Made by a program: the position numbers and the translations under genes | Shown here: piece by piece, positions 1 to 11,631 of the stretch | How the letters are laid out: the number at the start of each line of letters is the position of its first letter | Numbering within the stretch: position 1 is the first letter of the stretch | NCBI RefSeq assembly: GCF_963676685.1 | Contig: NC_092356.1 | Location: 49,687,601-49,751,600, forward strand | Reading direction: 5' to 3' | Source of the DNA: Mytilus edulis | Lineage: Eukaryota > Mollusca > Bivalvia > Mytilida > Mytilidae | DNA length: 64,000 bases | Notes under the pieces: model-generated | The model's database searches: none | Seen by the model: the letters and a program-made list of their open reading frames with translations, nothing else | Told to the model about the DNA's origin: nothing

Positions 1-1
1 C

Positions 2-958
2 TTGATCGATACATATGTAGTGAAGAAAGACGGAGTTTATCATGCTCTAAATGAGAGGATATTCAATATAGTACTCCATTATTTTGGTCACGATATGACA
101 GTACCACTAATAAGTTATGCTTGCCCAACCTTTATAAGAGAAAGGTTTCAGCTATCAAATCCGTTAACGAATAAGGAAGATTACAAGATTTTACGATGTG
201 CGGATGGGATAGAAAATTCAAATGAGTTATTGTCGTGTAAAACATGGGACAAAATTGGTCTCAATGCAGTTGTTTTATGTAGTATCGAAGATCGTAAACC
301 TTATGTTAATCGAATGCTTTCGGATTGGTCGAAAGGATTTGTGAATGATACTATTAGAAATCCAAATTTCTATCACTTTTTTTTCTTTCAATTCTTAATT
401 GGTAAAGGTGAGATTGAAATCGGTCAGTTATTGAAAAAAAAAGACATAATTGATGGCTCGACACCTTTGATTGCAATCTGTGCGCTTATAGACTTTCATT
501 TTGCAGACAAATGTTACGATATTTATTTGAAATGGTTAATTGACAATGGGTGTCCCATAAATGGAATCAATAAGAAAGGTCAGACGTCCATTTTTTACGC
601 TGCAATACATGGTAAGAGTAAATTGGTAAATATTCTTATCAATCATAAAGCCGATACTAATATATGCACAACTGAAGGACATTCACCATTATTTATAGCC
701 TGTCTGAACGGTTATTGTAAAATAGCAGATATTGTACTCATTTCCGGAGCTAACTGCAATGTGAGAACAACTGAAGGAAATACACCATTGCACGCTGCTT
801 GTTTAAATGGACATATTTCTATTGTGAAAGAATTACTTAAACGCAATGCAGATTTAAGTATAAGAAATAACGTCTGTGTGACAGCACTCGATCTTGCTCG
901 TCTTAATGGGCATCATGATATTGTGCAAGAGATAATTAAACACTCTTATACAAATTAA
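2..958 (+). CDS. Ankyrin-repeat protein, C-terminal part (5' truncated by window edge)
   Basis: An open frame runs in from the left edge and ends at TAA 956-958, so only the last ~318 residues are visible and the true start is outside. Residues ~150-185 form a degenerate ankyrin repeat (DGSTPLIAICA), followed by about four better repeats to ~residue 312, with the core patterns GQTSIFYAA, GHSPLFIACLNG, GNTPLHAACLNGH and VTALDLARLNGHHD. The first ~145 residues are not ankyrin; they resemble the linker that follows a STAND-type NTPase in many mollusc ankyrin proteins (YFGHDM, ISYACPTFIRERF), but no Walker motif is in view, so the NTPase link is only inference. Such proteins are usually cytosolic scaffolds or sensors. 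There is no intron in the visible part. The ankyrin call is secure, the specific function unknown. Confidence 0.85.
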   Translation: MIDTYVVKKDGVYHALNERIFNIVLHYFGHDMTVPLISYACPTFIRERFQLSNPLTNKEDYKILRCADGIENSNELLSCKTWDKIGLNAVVLCSIEDRKPYVNRMLSDWSKGFVNDTIRNPNFYHFFFFQFLIGKGEIEIGQLLKKKDIIDGSTPLIAICALIDFHFADKCYDIYLKWLIDNGCPINGINKKGQTSIFYAAIHGKSKLVNILINHKADTNICTTEGHSPLFIACLNGYCKIADIVLISGANCNVRTTEGNTPLHAACLNGHISIVKELLKRNADLSIRNNVCVTALDLARLNGHHDIVQEIIKHSYTN

Positions 959-2447
959 AAGATATGTGTATGAAACTTAAAAACGTTTTTCATTTTTTCA
1001 ACATTTGGAACGAATAAGTTTTTAATATACATATACACAAAAGGGATGGTTTGGTTAAATAGACAGACGAAAACATTTATTGATTGGAATTATTGAAGAA
1101 AGAAATGATCCAAATGATAAAATATCTCACTGCCATTTGTTAATATCATAATATATTTGATTTGCATGCGAGATAGTTGATTGTTAAAAAAACCCAGGCA
1201 ACACACTTTATTTTCTTATTTGTAGTTCACAAGAACCAGCATTTTAAAATTAAAAAGATTCAAACGAATGCCATTAGTGTTTTTTTTCAATAAGATGTAA
1301 TTGATAATGGTAACCATGGAGATATAATTTGCATTAAAAGAGATGTGGAATAATTGACAATGAGATAGCTAACCAACCACACTAATACTTTTGTGTGTAG
1401 CCTCTTTAATCATCCCCCGCTTTACACGTTGTGGGAATTGGGGGAAAATACCAGATGTATATCTGTCTTCCCGGTATCATAGGCGCTCTCACATTTTTTT
1501 CAACTTTTGCCAGATTATTATGAAATTTTATATCAAAGGTTTATATTAGCAATGTCTCGGACAATTTCGAAAACAGTACCGATTAACATTTTTTGTATCA
1601 AAAATATATGCCCCTAGAAAAAATCAATTATATGAACACTTGCAATGCAAGCTATCACGTGTACAATTCTTGCAAGATTTTTATCAAATTTTTATCAAAT
1701 TTTTATCAAACTTATATCTGTAATTTCTCAGACAAGATCGAAAATCAGTACCGATCAACTATATTTTGAATAGTTCTAACCCTTTGAAATATTAAATTAT
1801 ATTGAAAATTGTATTAATACACATGGTCTCATGTAAACTATTTGCTAGATTTTTCTTAAAAGATTTTCAGTTATGTCTCGAACAAGATCATAAAGCAGTG
1901 CCGAACAACTATTTGCCATTTGGAAACATAAATTATACGGAAAATTGCAATGTGAGCGCTCTCATTTGTTCAATTATTGCAAGAAATGACATCGGAGTAT
2001 TAATAGCAATGTATCGGACAAGTTCGAAAAATTCATGTGTGAATTTAAGTAAAGGGTGATTCGAATTGCACTCCAGTGTTTCTGTTGTTCTGTTGTTTTC
2101 CTCTTATAGTTGATGTGTTTCCCTCGGGTTTAGTTTGTAACCCGGATTAGTTTTCTTTCAATACATGTATGACTTTTAAACAGCGGTATATATACCACTG
2201 TTGCCTTTATTCAAGTAACTGCGAGTACTCTCAGATCTGTAATTTGTGTCTTTTTGTTGCTGTGAGGGATGTACAAATTCCCTGCAACGTCCGGTCGTGT
2301 TTTTGTTAGTAGTTGTTTCTGTTTTTCATCGATCTAATGAGTAAAGCCCTTTTCAATTGGTTTTCATAGTTATTTCTGTAGGGTTTTTTTTGTGTATACT
2401 CTATACTTAAATACAGCTAAAATACTCTGTATACGAAAATGATAAAC
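959..2447. other. Intergenic, no gene; degenerate tandem repeat
   Basis: No coding signal was found downstream of the ankyrin gene. The block ~1520-2045 is a weak tandem repeat of roughly 150-170 bp: the phrase 'tctcRgacaag/at...cgaaaa.cagtaccgatcaac' returns near 1550, 1720, 1870 and in part 2010, always preceded by a TTTTTATCAAA-like stretch, itself tripled at about 1679-1710. The ORF at 1802-2059 lies inside this repeat and is not credible as a gene. Confidence 0.6.
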
Positions 2448-2450
2448 TAA

Positions 2451-5400
2451 GGCCGTGTTCTCATTGAACTAAACTCGGTGTTGTGTTAGTGTAACTCACA
2501 GACGTAAACTAAACACACCTACGTTCCCATTGATTAAACTCAATGTTTACATGTAGTTTAAATCATGTTTTGTCTACATGCAGTCGATAGTCAATGTAGG
2601 CCTTGTGTAGGTTAAGTGTATACAAAACTAGGCATTTAAAACTTTAATTTTACCAAGTATATTTAAGGAAGGAACGATTTTTGAATACAATTGATATTTA
2701 TAACAATTATCAATAAAGTTCTTTACAGAAATATTTGTCTAAACTTGATATATTTATTTGTTATTTACCCCTCATCAAGACTCAAAGCATTATCATTGCC
2801 GAACACATAATTCATTTAAAAAGGTCTTCCCGAATCGACGGGACGTACACGGAAATATTTTACTTTACTCAAACAACTATTCACTCATAAATGCATTACT
2901 AAAAAAATATGAGGTTAATTGTATTGTTTGTCAAGTATCTCAGATCCGTTAAAATACACTTAGAAATTAAAAAACAACAACATTAACATCTCCCTTTGCT
3001 AAATACTCATTGAAGAAGAAATATCATTTAAAAGAAACAGAAAAGATAAAAATGTAGTGATCCTTAACATCTCAATCCTTTTTCTTCGTCTGTAAGCACG
3101 CTGCTGCAGCCTACGTTTTTTAATGCGTAATCGAGACATTTTTAGTATCGTTAAAATACTGCAAATCGTCAATATGGCTTTCCTAAAGGAGCAACTTCAA
3201 AAAAATGGGGGGTATATATTTTTTTTCTGAGTCAGAATTTGTTTTCGCGCGAACGTTTTTATTCAGGTTTTTTTTTCGATGCCAGCAATCAAATATCTGT
3301 TTTTAATATTTAAGACTATAATGTATTGGGAAACTCTGGATTCAGAATATTTTTTTTATAATCTCGATGACCAGAATAATTTTTTTTATCAATTTGGGGA
3401 GCAGAATATTTTTTTATTCAAGAAAAATCCATCCCCTTTTTTTGAAGTCAAATGGTCGTTCCTTTAACTGCTAGAAAAGTCGTCATTCGGTTCTACGTAA
3501 TAAACATTTAAATGACATATACTATATAGTTTACAAGTGTGAACAAATTTTATGTACAGGTAATCAAAAAAAGGTTTATAGATGTGAACAAATTCAATGT
3601 GAAACCAGTGTACATTACATTAAACTTAGGCCGTGTTCCCATTGACCTAAACTCGGTGTTGTGTAAGTGTAACTTACACGTAAACTAAACAAAATTACGT
3701 TCCCATTGATAAAACTCAATGTTTACATGTAGTGTAAATCATGTTTTGTCTACATGCAGTCGATACTCGATGTAGGCCTTGTGTAGATTCAGTGTACATA
3801 AAACTAGGCATTTAAAACATTAGTTTCACCGTGCATATTTAAAGAACAAACGATTTTTGAATAAAATTGATATTTATAGCAATTATTATAATAAAAGTTC
3901 TTTACAGAAATATTTGTCTAAACTTGATATATTTATTTGTTTTGTTTAGAAATAAAACTTAACGTAGCTTTATTAAGCCCTTATCAAGACTCAAAGCAGC
4001 ATCATTGCCGAACACATAATTCATTTAAAAAATTAAGGTATTTCCGAATAAACTTGACTTACACAGAAATATTTGCCACTGGTCTTTACTCAAACAACGA
4101 TTCACTCATAAATGCATTACTTAAAAAGTGTGAGGTAAATGTATTGTTTGTGCAGTATCTCGGATCCGTGAAATTACACTTAAAAAGTAAAAAAAAAAAA
4201 CATACCCCCCCCCCCCCCACCCCCTTTGCCAAATACTTCTTGGAAAAGAGTATCATTTGAACAAACAGAAAAGATAGAAATCTAGTGATCCCTAATATAT
4301 CAATCCTTCTTCGTCTGTAAGCACGCTGTTGCAGCCTACGTTTTCTAATGCTTAATCGAGACATCTTTAGTATCCTTAAACTACTGCAAATCATCAAAAT
4401 GGCTTTCATAAAGAAGCAACCACTTAACTTTAAAAAAGGGGGGTATTTTTTTTATTTATCTGAGTCAGAATTATTTCTGCGCAAACGTTTTACGGGTTTG
4501 TTTGTTTTTTTTGTTTTTTTTTATTTGATGCTGGTAATCAAATTTTTTTTTCTTCAACATTTAACACTATAATGTGTGGGGAAACTCTTGATTCAGAATA
4601 TTTTTTTATCATCTATAGAACCAGAATTGTTTTCTTTATCCAATTGGGGTTTGGAATATTTCCATCCCCCCTATTCAGAGTCAAATGGTCGTTCCCTTAC
4701 TGCTAGCAAAGTTGTCCGAAAACTTTTCATTCGATTCTACGTAATGGAACATTTAAATGACATAGAGTTTACAAGTGTGAACGAATCTTATGTACAGGTA
4801 ATTAAACAAGGTGTATAGATGTGAACAAATTTAATGTGAAACCAATGGCCAGTACGTTAAACTAATTGTAAACAAGTTTACTGTACATGGAGTTTGGTGT
4901 GAACACGGCCTAAGTGTTCACATTGAACTAAACTCGGTGTTGTGTTATTGTAACTCACACGTACAACTAATTACAATTACGTTCCAATTGATAAAACTCA
5001 ATGTTTACATGTAGTTTAAATCATGTTTTGTCTAAATGCTGTCGATAGTCAATGTAGGCCTTGTGTAGGTTAATTGTACAAAAAATTAGGCATGTAGAAC
5101 ATTAATTTTACCATGTATATTTAAGGCAGAAACGATTTTTTGAATAACACTTACATTTATAACAATTACTAATAAAGTTCTTTACAGAAATATTTGTCTA
5201 AACTTGATATATCTATTTGTTATAAACAAAAATTTACGTAGCTTTATTAACTCCTAATCAAGATTCAAAGCATCATCATTGCAAAACACATAATTCCTTT
5301 AAAAAGGTCTTCCCGAATCGACTGGACGTTCACAGAGATATTTGGCACTGGTCTTTACTCAAACAACGATTCACTCATAAATGCATTAATTTTTACTAAC

Positions 5401-6339
5401 AAAAAGTGTGAGGTAAATTGTAGTGTTTGTCTAGTATATCAGATCCGTTAAAATACACTAAGGAAAAAAAAACATTACTCCCTCCCTTTGCCAAATACTC
5501 TTTGGAGAAGAAATACCATTTGAAACAAACAGAAAAGATAGAAATAAAGGGATCCTTAACATCTCAATCCTTTTTATTCGTCTGTAAGCGCTCTGCTGCA
5601 GCCTACATTTTCTAATGCGTAATCGAGACATCAACTACTTCAAATCATCAAAATGGCTTTCAGAATGGAGCAACCACTTAACTTTAAAGAGGGGAGTGGG
5701 GTATGGTTTTTTTCTGAGTCAAATTTTTTTTATGCTAGCAATCAAATATTTTTTATATATATATAACACTATAATGAGGTGTCCTAATCCCGAAATCCTG
5801 GGTTTTAAAGCATGAAATCCCGAGGTCCCGACTCTTAAGAAATTTAAATACCGACATCCCGAAATTCGAAAAAAGAATTTCCGGATGCCGAACGGACCAA
5901 TCCCGAAATCCTGAGATCAAAAACACCCGATCCCGGGGACCCGATAAAGGCCCTATAATGTATGGGAAACACTAGATTCAGAATATTTTCTTTTACCATC
6001 GATATCTGTATGGCCAGAATGTTTTATTTTTTTCATTTTAATACCCCCCCCCCCTTTTCCCCTTTTGAAGCCAGAAGGTCGTCCCCTAACTGCTCCAAAG
6101 GATGTCCGAAAAATTTGCATTCGGTTCTACGTAATAAACATTTAATTAAATGGCATATAGTTTACAAGTGTGAACAAACCTTATGTATGTAGGTAATTAA
6201 ACAAGGTGTATAGATGTGAACAAATTTAATGTGAAACCAGTGTACATTACATTAAACTAATTTTAAACATGTTTATGGTGTGAACACGGCCTAAATGTAA
6301 ACATGTTTACTGTACATGGCGTTTGGTGTAAACATGGCC
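2451..6339. mobile_element. Head-to-tail array of three TIR units, PIF/Harbinger-like
   Basis: Three related units run from 2451 to ~3625, 3629 to 4910 and ~4914 to 6291, with a short extra right end to 6339. Units open with GGCCGTGTTC and close with GAACACGGCC (4901-4910, 6282-6291), so the ends are inverted repeats, and the flanking triplets are TAA (2448-2450, 4911-4913, 6340-6342) or TTA (3626-3628). A 3-bp TWA duplication with GGCC...TGTTC ends suggests PIF/Harbinger. All units share internal blocks (TCGGTGTTGTG, GTTTACATGTAG, ATCATTGCCGAACAC). Each also carries, on the minus strand, the start of a small basic reading frame (near 3137, 4361 and 5631) beginning MSRL.I.K followed by RLQQ.AYRR. 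No complete transposase remains. Family assignment is inference; the array and its ends are seen directly. Confidence 0.75.
5777..5952. mobile_element. 176-bp insertion nested in the third TIR unit, 8-bp target duplication
   Basis: Units one and two of the array read straight through ACTATAATGT (near 3320 and 4570). In unit three the same site is split: CTATAATG at 5769-5776, then 176 bp, then CTATAATG again at 5953-5960. The insert is visibly richer in GC than its surroundings and is built of variants of ATCCCGAAATCCTG and CCCGATCCCGGGG. No good terminal inverted repeat is visible. An 8-bp duplication is typical of hAT elements, but that class is only a guess. Confidence 0.7.
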
Positions 6340-6894
6340 TAAAGACTTGTTAAATATAAACGTTGATTACTAAATTTTACATAATTCATATTGAAAACGT
6401 AGAGCATGAAATTGCTTTATAATCTTCATAATCATAATGTTTGTTCATTTTGCCGTTTTGGTATTTGTTTTTCACAGAATGCAAAAACCCAAATCATTTC
6501 TGTCCCATTAAAGCAGGAATTACCTGTTGTTGTTCCGTTTATATCTTCTCAAAAACGTAATGTCGAGCAGCAGGTGGCCAGTAAGAATTCAAGTAATCAA
6601 GGAATCCTGATAAATGATAAATAGTCTCCCCTTACAGAAATCATAGTGCAACGAGCATGCATTATTTTCTATATAGAAACCGGGTCTTGCTTTCAGCGAA
6701 ATAGGTCGTAGATATATTCAAAACAGGGGCTTTAATTTTTAACATAACTAATTTCTTTCTTTTATGCTTTGAAATACAAATTATGTGGAGAAATAAAAGT
6801 AACTTATCTTGCAATCTCCATGTATTTATCTTTCTTTCCGTGGGTTTCTATCCATACAAAGTGCACCGTTTAATGTTAAACCAAGATTTCCAAA

Positions 6895-7290
6895 TAGTGA
6901 AATTGAAATCTTCTCTTCGTACACTTTACTGGCGCCATCACGAGTTGGTTGGTCGTTATGGAATATCAGATGATATCTGATATGTTCCGTATGTCATTAC
7001 TACAATCCTATTCCCTTTTCACGAATGCGACTACCGAATAAGACTATATACCTCGTTTGTAATACCATGAGCAACAATACGGGTGACACATGCAGAACAT
7101 GATCTCCTTACCTATCCGGGGCACCTGTGATCACCACTAGCTTTTATGGGTTCGTGTTGCTTAGTTTTTAGTTTTCTATGATTTGTCGTGTGTACTATTA
7201 TTTGTCTATTTGTCATTTTCGTTTAAAGATATGGCGTTGTCAACTATTTTTGATCTGTGAGTTTGAATGTCCCTCAGGTATCTTTCGTCC
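6895..7290 (+). repeat. Dispersed repeat, GGCGCCATCACGAG family
   Basis: This matches 13100-13520 over its whole length in the same orientation: CGCCATCACGAGTTG, then GATGATATC.GATATGTTCC, then an ACGGGTG.CACATG block, then TTCGTGTT.CTTAGT and TTTTCTATG. A shorter copy lies at 20510-20720 and inverted copies of its right half at 9955-10085, 19780-19850 and 20115-20240. It is a common interspersed repeat; no coding capacity is credible. Confidence 0.75.
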
Positions 7291-8194
7291 CTCTTTTAAT
7301 TGGATATTACACAAATGCGATAAAAGGTTAACTCGATCAATCATTTTGTCGTGTATTTTTTTATTTATTTCTCCATTAATCGAGAACGAATGTCGAAAAT
7401 GTTACATCTCACTATCGAAAATAGCAATATGTGTATTTTAAACAGTAATTCTGACCTTTCTCTGTAAGGTGTCCGTCCCTGTAAGATATCAATTAATCCA
7501 AATATGTTTTTCCGAGATACACTACGAAAATACTCCTATATGCCGATATAATGAAGCAAACTATGTTCAAATGGTTTTACAGATTGTGGTGTGCTGTTTC
7601 ACAAATGTCCGAGGTTTGGGGTACGCTGAACACTTGTACCTGTCTCTTTCTTTATGTGCATGTCCTGCGTAAGGAGCTTTATATTCGATGATTGTCTTTA
7701 GTTGCTGTTTGTCATGTTTATTTTTCTATATGATTTGACATAATTCAAGGCCGTTGTTTATTTTGTTTTTGTTGTTAAAATATTCGTTTAGATAGTGTTG
7801 GGTAGTTGCCTCATAATTATAGCAATCATACATTGTACAATGTACGCTATCTTCCCATTTTTATATTCAAAAATGTAATCCTTGTCTTGTGTAACCTTTT
7901 TATAAACGACCATATGTCTTATTTGGGATACCGAGCTTATCGCCCTTGTTTTTAATCACAACCAGGAAGAATGATGTACGTCATTTTGCATTGTTTAACC
8001 CCAGTCTAGATGTTATATCCTTGAAATGGCCCTAACAATTCTACGTTAGATTTTGATAGTTCTACTTTTAGCCAGGTCTATGGGTGAACTATTTAGAACT
8101 TCTTAAACAGTTTAATGACTGCATATTCTGATAGCGGAGAGGTTGGAACTGATCCCAGGTGTATAAACAGAAACATGGTGTTCAGTGGTTGTCG

Positions 8195-8440
8195 TTTGTT
8201 AGTGGTGGATAATTGTTTCTCGTTCCACGTTTTTTATAAAGATTATACCGTTGGTTTCCCCGCTTGAATTGTTTTAAACTAGTCATTTTTGGGACCCTTT
8301 ATAGCTTGCGTAGTTGCTGTTCAGTGTGAGACAAGGATTCATGTTCAAGACCGTACTCTCACCTATAAGGGTTAACTTTTTTAAAATTGAAATATGGATA
8401 GACAGTTGCCTCATTGGCACTCATACTACATCTACTTGTA
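8195..8440 (-). repeat. Dispersed repeat, GCCAATGAGACAAC family (antisense copy)
   Basis: It ends GTTGCCTCATTGGCACTC, the reverse of the family's head, and starts with the GTGGTTGTCGTTTGTT tail. The copy at 14575-14820 is colinear with it throughout. Sense copies are at 23400-23560, 24270-24495, 25140-25400, 28165-28345, 57418-57595 and 59366-59640. Confidence 0.75.
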
Positions 8441-9104
8441 TCTAATATGATATTTATATCAAAGGGAAATATTTCCGCTGTATTAGATAGGTGTAAAAAA
8501 TAAGCGCCTTTCAGTTATTTTGAAGGGTCATGTTCTTTTACGTTTTCAATTTGGTGGAATTTTTAATCCAATGTATATCACAGGTTTATTCAAGCAATAT
8601 GCCGGAAGTAAAACGGTTATCAGGAAATCTAAGAGCCAACATTTAGCATCGAAGAGGAAATAGATAAATAACAACAGGTAGAGTAAACTTATGTTTGCAT
8701 AGGAAATAAACTCATCATAAATACATAGAAATAAACACATTTATTCTAAAACCTATTGCTGTTTGCATGATACGGGTTATGTTCTCATATATTTTATGAT
8801 GGTATAATACTAAAGCCCTAACGGGAGGGATTGTACTTGATATTCATATGATGAAGACATAATCTTTCAATCAGTTTAATTGAGGTCTGGAGCTGGCAGG
8901 TCAGTTAGCTGCTAGTAGTCCTTTGTTAGTTTAAGTATCATTGTCATTTTTGTTTTTTTTTTGTTACCTATTCTGACATCAGATTAAGATTTTTTTTAAC
9001 TGAGTTATACAGTGCATATTGTTGTGTTTGATTTTCACATTGACAAGAGATATAGGGGGAGGGTTGAGATCTAAAAAACAAACATGTTTAACCCCGCTCA
9101 TGTT

Positions 9105-9370
9105 TGTGCCTTTCCGAAATAAGGAGCCCCTGGGCTTTGTTAGTCTTGTATAATGATTTTTAATTTTAGTTTCTTGTGTATCTTTCGGAGTTTAGTATGA
9201 CGTCCATTATCACTAAACTAGTACACATTTTGGTTTAGGAGTCAGCTGAAGCACACCTCCGGGCGTGGGAGTTTCTCGCTGCATTGAAGACCCATTATTG
9301 GCCCTCGGCTGTTGTCTGCTCTTTGGTCAGGTTGTTGTCTCTTTGACCCATTCTCCATTTCCATTCTCAA
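9105..9370 (-). repeat. Dispersed repeat, GTCAAAGAGACAAC family (antisense copy)
   Basis: It contains CTAAACTAGTACAC, GTCAGCTGAAGCAC, GTTTCTCGCTGCATTGAAGA and GTTGTCTCTTTGACCC in that order. The same order appears at 37395-37580, and the exact reverse order at 61215-61500. It looks like an interspersed element with no open frame. Confidence 0.75.
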
Positions 9371-9466
9371 TTTTATTAGACGAGAGATCTGAAATTGTTA
9401 CAATTTCTATAAATAGGTCATAAATGAAACAAATGTTCAAATGAATGATTTATTTCATTGTGTAGT

Positions 9467-10774
9467 TTATATGGTTTCCAATAGATGGTCCGTAAAGATA
9501 GATAGAGGTGGGTTTACGCCCACAACGATATCTGCGCTTCCAGCTGTATGCGAAATCCACACATTGTCATCAGTATTCAATTTCAGAATCAAAGTCATAG
9601 ATCCACGGCCATAAATTCCTTTATGATGAATGTCCCCGATAACAGTTGATGCTGGTGTACCATTGTGTTTCAGACTTAACCAAACATTATGCATGTATGT
9701 TGCTACTGTGTGAGAGAAAAGTGGTAGTATCCAGGAACAGTTGGAGTAAAAATTCAAGTGTCTGAATTATATACGTTGTGTGTATTTACCCACGTTTTAT
9801 CGAAAATGATTACCTGTTCAGCATTTGGGTTAGTTACACTCTTGGACAAATAGGCAGAAAACATCATTGCTCCTGAAAAGAATGTTAAAACTTATTGTCG
9901 AATTTCATTTGTGAATGAAAGAAGTCCTAACTTAAAAGAGGGGCGCAAGATACCAACTCATAGATCGAAAATAAATTGACAACGCCTTGGCTAAAAAGAG
10001 AAGACAAACAGACAACTAATAGTACACAAGCACAAGACACATCATAGAAAGCTGAAGACTAAGCAACACGAACCCTGCCAAAAACTGGGAGTGACAGGTA
10101 CAGTGAAAAAAAGAGCAAGGCCAATACCGCAATTTCAAGCAATAAAAGGCCCCGAAATGACAAATGTCAAACAATTCAAACAAGAAAACAAACGGCATAA
10201 TTTATGTACAAAATAATGAACGAAAACCATATATGTAACACAGCAACAAACGACAACCACTGAATTACAGGCTCCAGACTTAAGCTCGGGACAGACACAT
10301 ACATACAGAGTGTGGCATGGTTATATGTCTGTATTCTATTATCAACACGTAAACTTGTCAACTGATAAATGCAGATTCAATACTAAAAAAAATAATTTTC
10401 TGTATTATATCCTTCATATTTTATCTCATAAAATACAAAAAAAAACAGGGAAGTTCAGTGCAGATAACCGAGGAGTCCCTGCTTTTATATATTTTTTTAC
10501 ATTAAATCTTACCTGGTAGGGAAGTATTCTTCAATACCAGGTTTTCCGCTTTTATTTTAAGTAAATCTTGCTGCATTGTGTAGACGGTTGATTGTAGACT
10601 TGTCATATGTTTTTCCAGCTCCATTCTAAGACTTGATTCCTGGTTTAGAATCTGATGTATATATGCTGCTTCAGTATCAGGGAGTGTTGGTGTGGTCGGA
10701 AGTCCTTGTTCCAGTAAGGCATTGGAACATATAAGATATACCGCAAATTGTACCACTGTCAAGACAGTCGCCAT
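9467..10774 (-). pseudogene. C1q-domain protein gene A, broken by a nonsense codon and a frameshift
   Basis: Exon 1 (10774-10513) encodes a signal peptide (~20 residues) and a coiled coil (NQESSLRMELEKHMTSLQ) and ends in a proper CCAG|GTAAG donor, phase 1. Exon 2 (9872-9467) has the acceptor TTTTCAG and a C1q domain starting GAMMFSAYLS and ending VNPPLSIFTDHLLETI. Two lesions sit in exon 2. TGA (9756-9754) stands where both sister genes have a Gly codon of the S/TGIF motif. Inside TGTGTG (9707-9712) there are two extra bases, so the second half of the domain is in another frame. Splice sites, signal peptide, stop codon and promoter all look normal, so decay is recent, or the allele is polymorphic. 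Intron 9873-10512 holds a dispersed repeat (9955-10340). The product would otherwise resemble the secreted C1qDC lectins of bivalves. Confidence 0.85.
9955..10340 (+). repeat. Dispersed repeats in the intron of C1q gene A
   Basis: The left half is an inverted copy of the 6895/13100 family (AAGACTAAGCAACACGAACC). The right half is the tail of the GCCAATGAGACAAC family: AAACGACAACCACTGAATTA, then GGGACAGACACATACATACA. This juxtaposition is frequent in the window and suggests that the two are parts of one composite element. Confidence 0.65.
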
Positions 10775-10811
10775 GTTGAATTATTTTTATATTGGTTAAT
10801 GTTTAAAATTC

Positions 10812-10834
10812 TATATAAGGTCTTGATAAGAAAG
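10812..10834 (-). promoter_or_regulatory. Core promoter of C1q gene A: GATA site next to TATA box
   Basis: Read on the minus strand: CTTTCTTATCA then AGACCTTATATAG, about 40 bp before the ATG at 10774. Gene B has the same CTTTCTTATCA directly before CCTATATATG at the corresponding distance. A TATA box plus a WGATAR-type site is inferred from the conserved position. Confidence 0.55.
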
Positions 10835-11631
10835 TAAAGAAAGTAAGAGTTTCAAGTACATGACGTCTTATCAAACATACAAATACTAGACGCGCCTTCA
10901 TATCGCCAATTATATTGTACAAACGGATTCTTTGTCGTTTTAACTGTTATCAGCGAGGTTGTACATTTTCATCTTACAAACATGTATATGGAATCATATT
11001 CACGTAATAATGTTTTCTTTCTGTATAAGAAATGAGAAACATTTGCGATATACGTTTCCTTGTCAGTATCGACAATTTTTCTATGTAAGTGACTAAAACC
11101 TATCTATTGTTATTTAAAATTCACCAAGGATTTTTTTTCTGTTGAAGGATTTACTAGTTTGCTAGGCTCATCGCCCAGTAACAACTAAAAAAGTTCTTTA
11201 AGCCGGGGTCATACATTCACAATTTTTACTGCCGTCCTTAATAAGGCAATTCCCGATTAAAAGTAGTCAAAAGCCTGATCAAGATCCTGTGAATCTTTGC
11301 TGGAAGTCCAGACTTTAATTTAGATTTGTAAACATTTATTAAATCCGGACAAAATGATATATTATTATGGAAGCGTTCAAAATTTAGCCGTTTCCAGCCG
11401 AATGTGTCCCGATTATCCCGTTCTCAATCTGATTCTTATCCGATTTGTATCTTTCACATGGTAAACAATACGACCAAATGTATCCCGACAGCCTCCTCCC
11501 ATTGCTATCGAATGCAAGCCGACAGAGATCAAACAATGATAATACAGTGAAGTGACGGAAGATGGCAATGGAATATCAGTAATAAATTTCCCCAGAATAT
11601 ACACGTCCCAGAGAACCGTCTAGATATCTGT

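Larger units (their letters stand above)
6343..9466. other. Intergenic, no gene; several dispersed repeats
   Basis: No exon of a recognisable protein was found. The stretch contains three copies of dispersed families listed separately (6895-7290, 8195-8440, 9105-9370). The remainder is AT-rich, and the short reading frames in it (for example 6406-6624) show no family resemblance and no splice context. Confidence 0.6.

Noticed and set aside
4086-4409. 107-codon minus-strand frame as an intact Harbinger protein
   Set aside because: Only its first ~30 codons are conserved among the three units; the rest runs into a homopolymer C tract and is not shared.
9467-9757. Reading the second half of the gene A C1q domain as a separate short gene starting at TTG
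   Set aside because: It has no start context and begins in mid-domain; it is the frame-shifted remainder of gene A.
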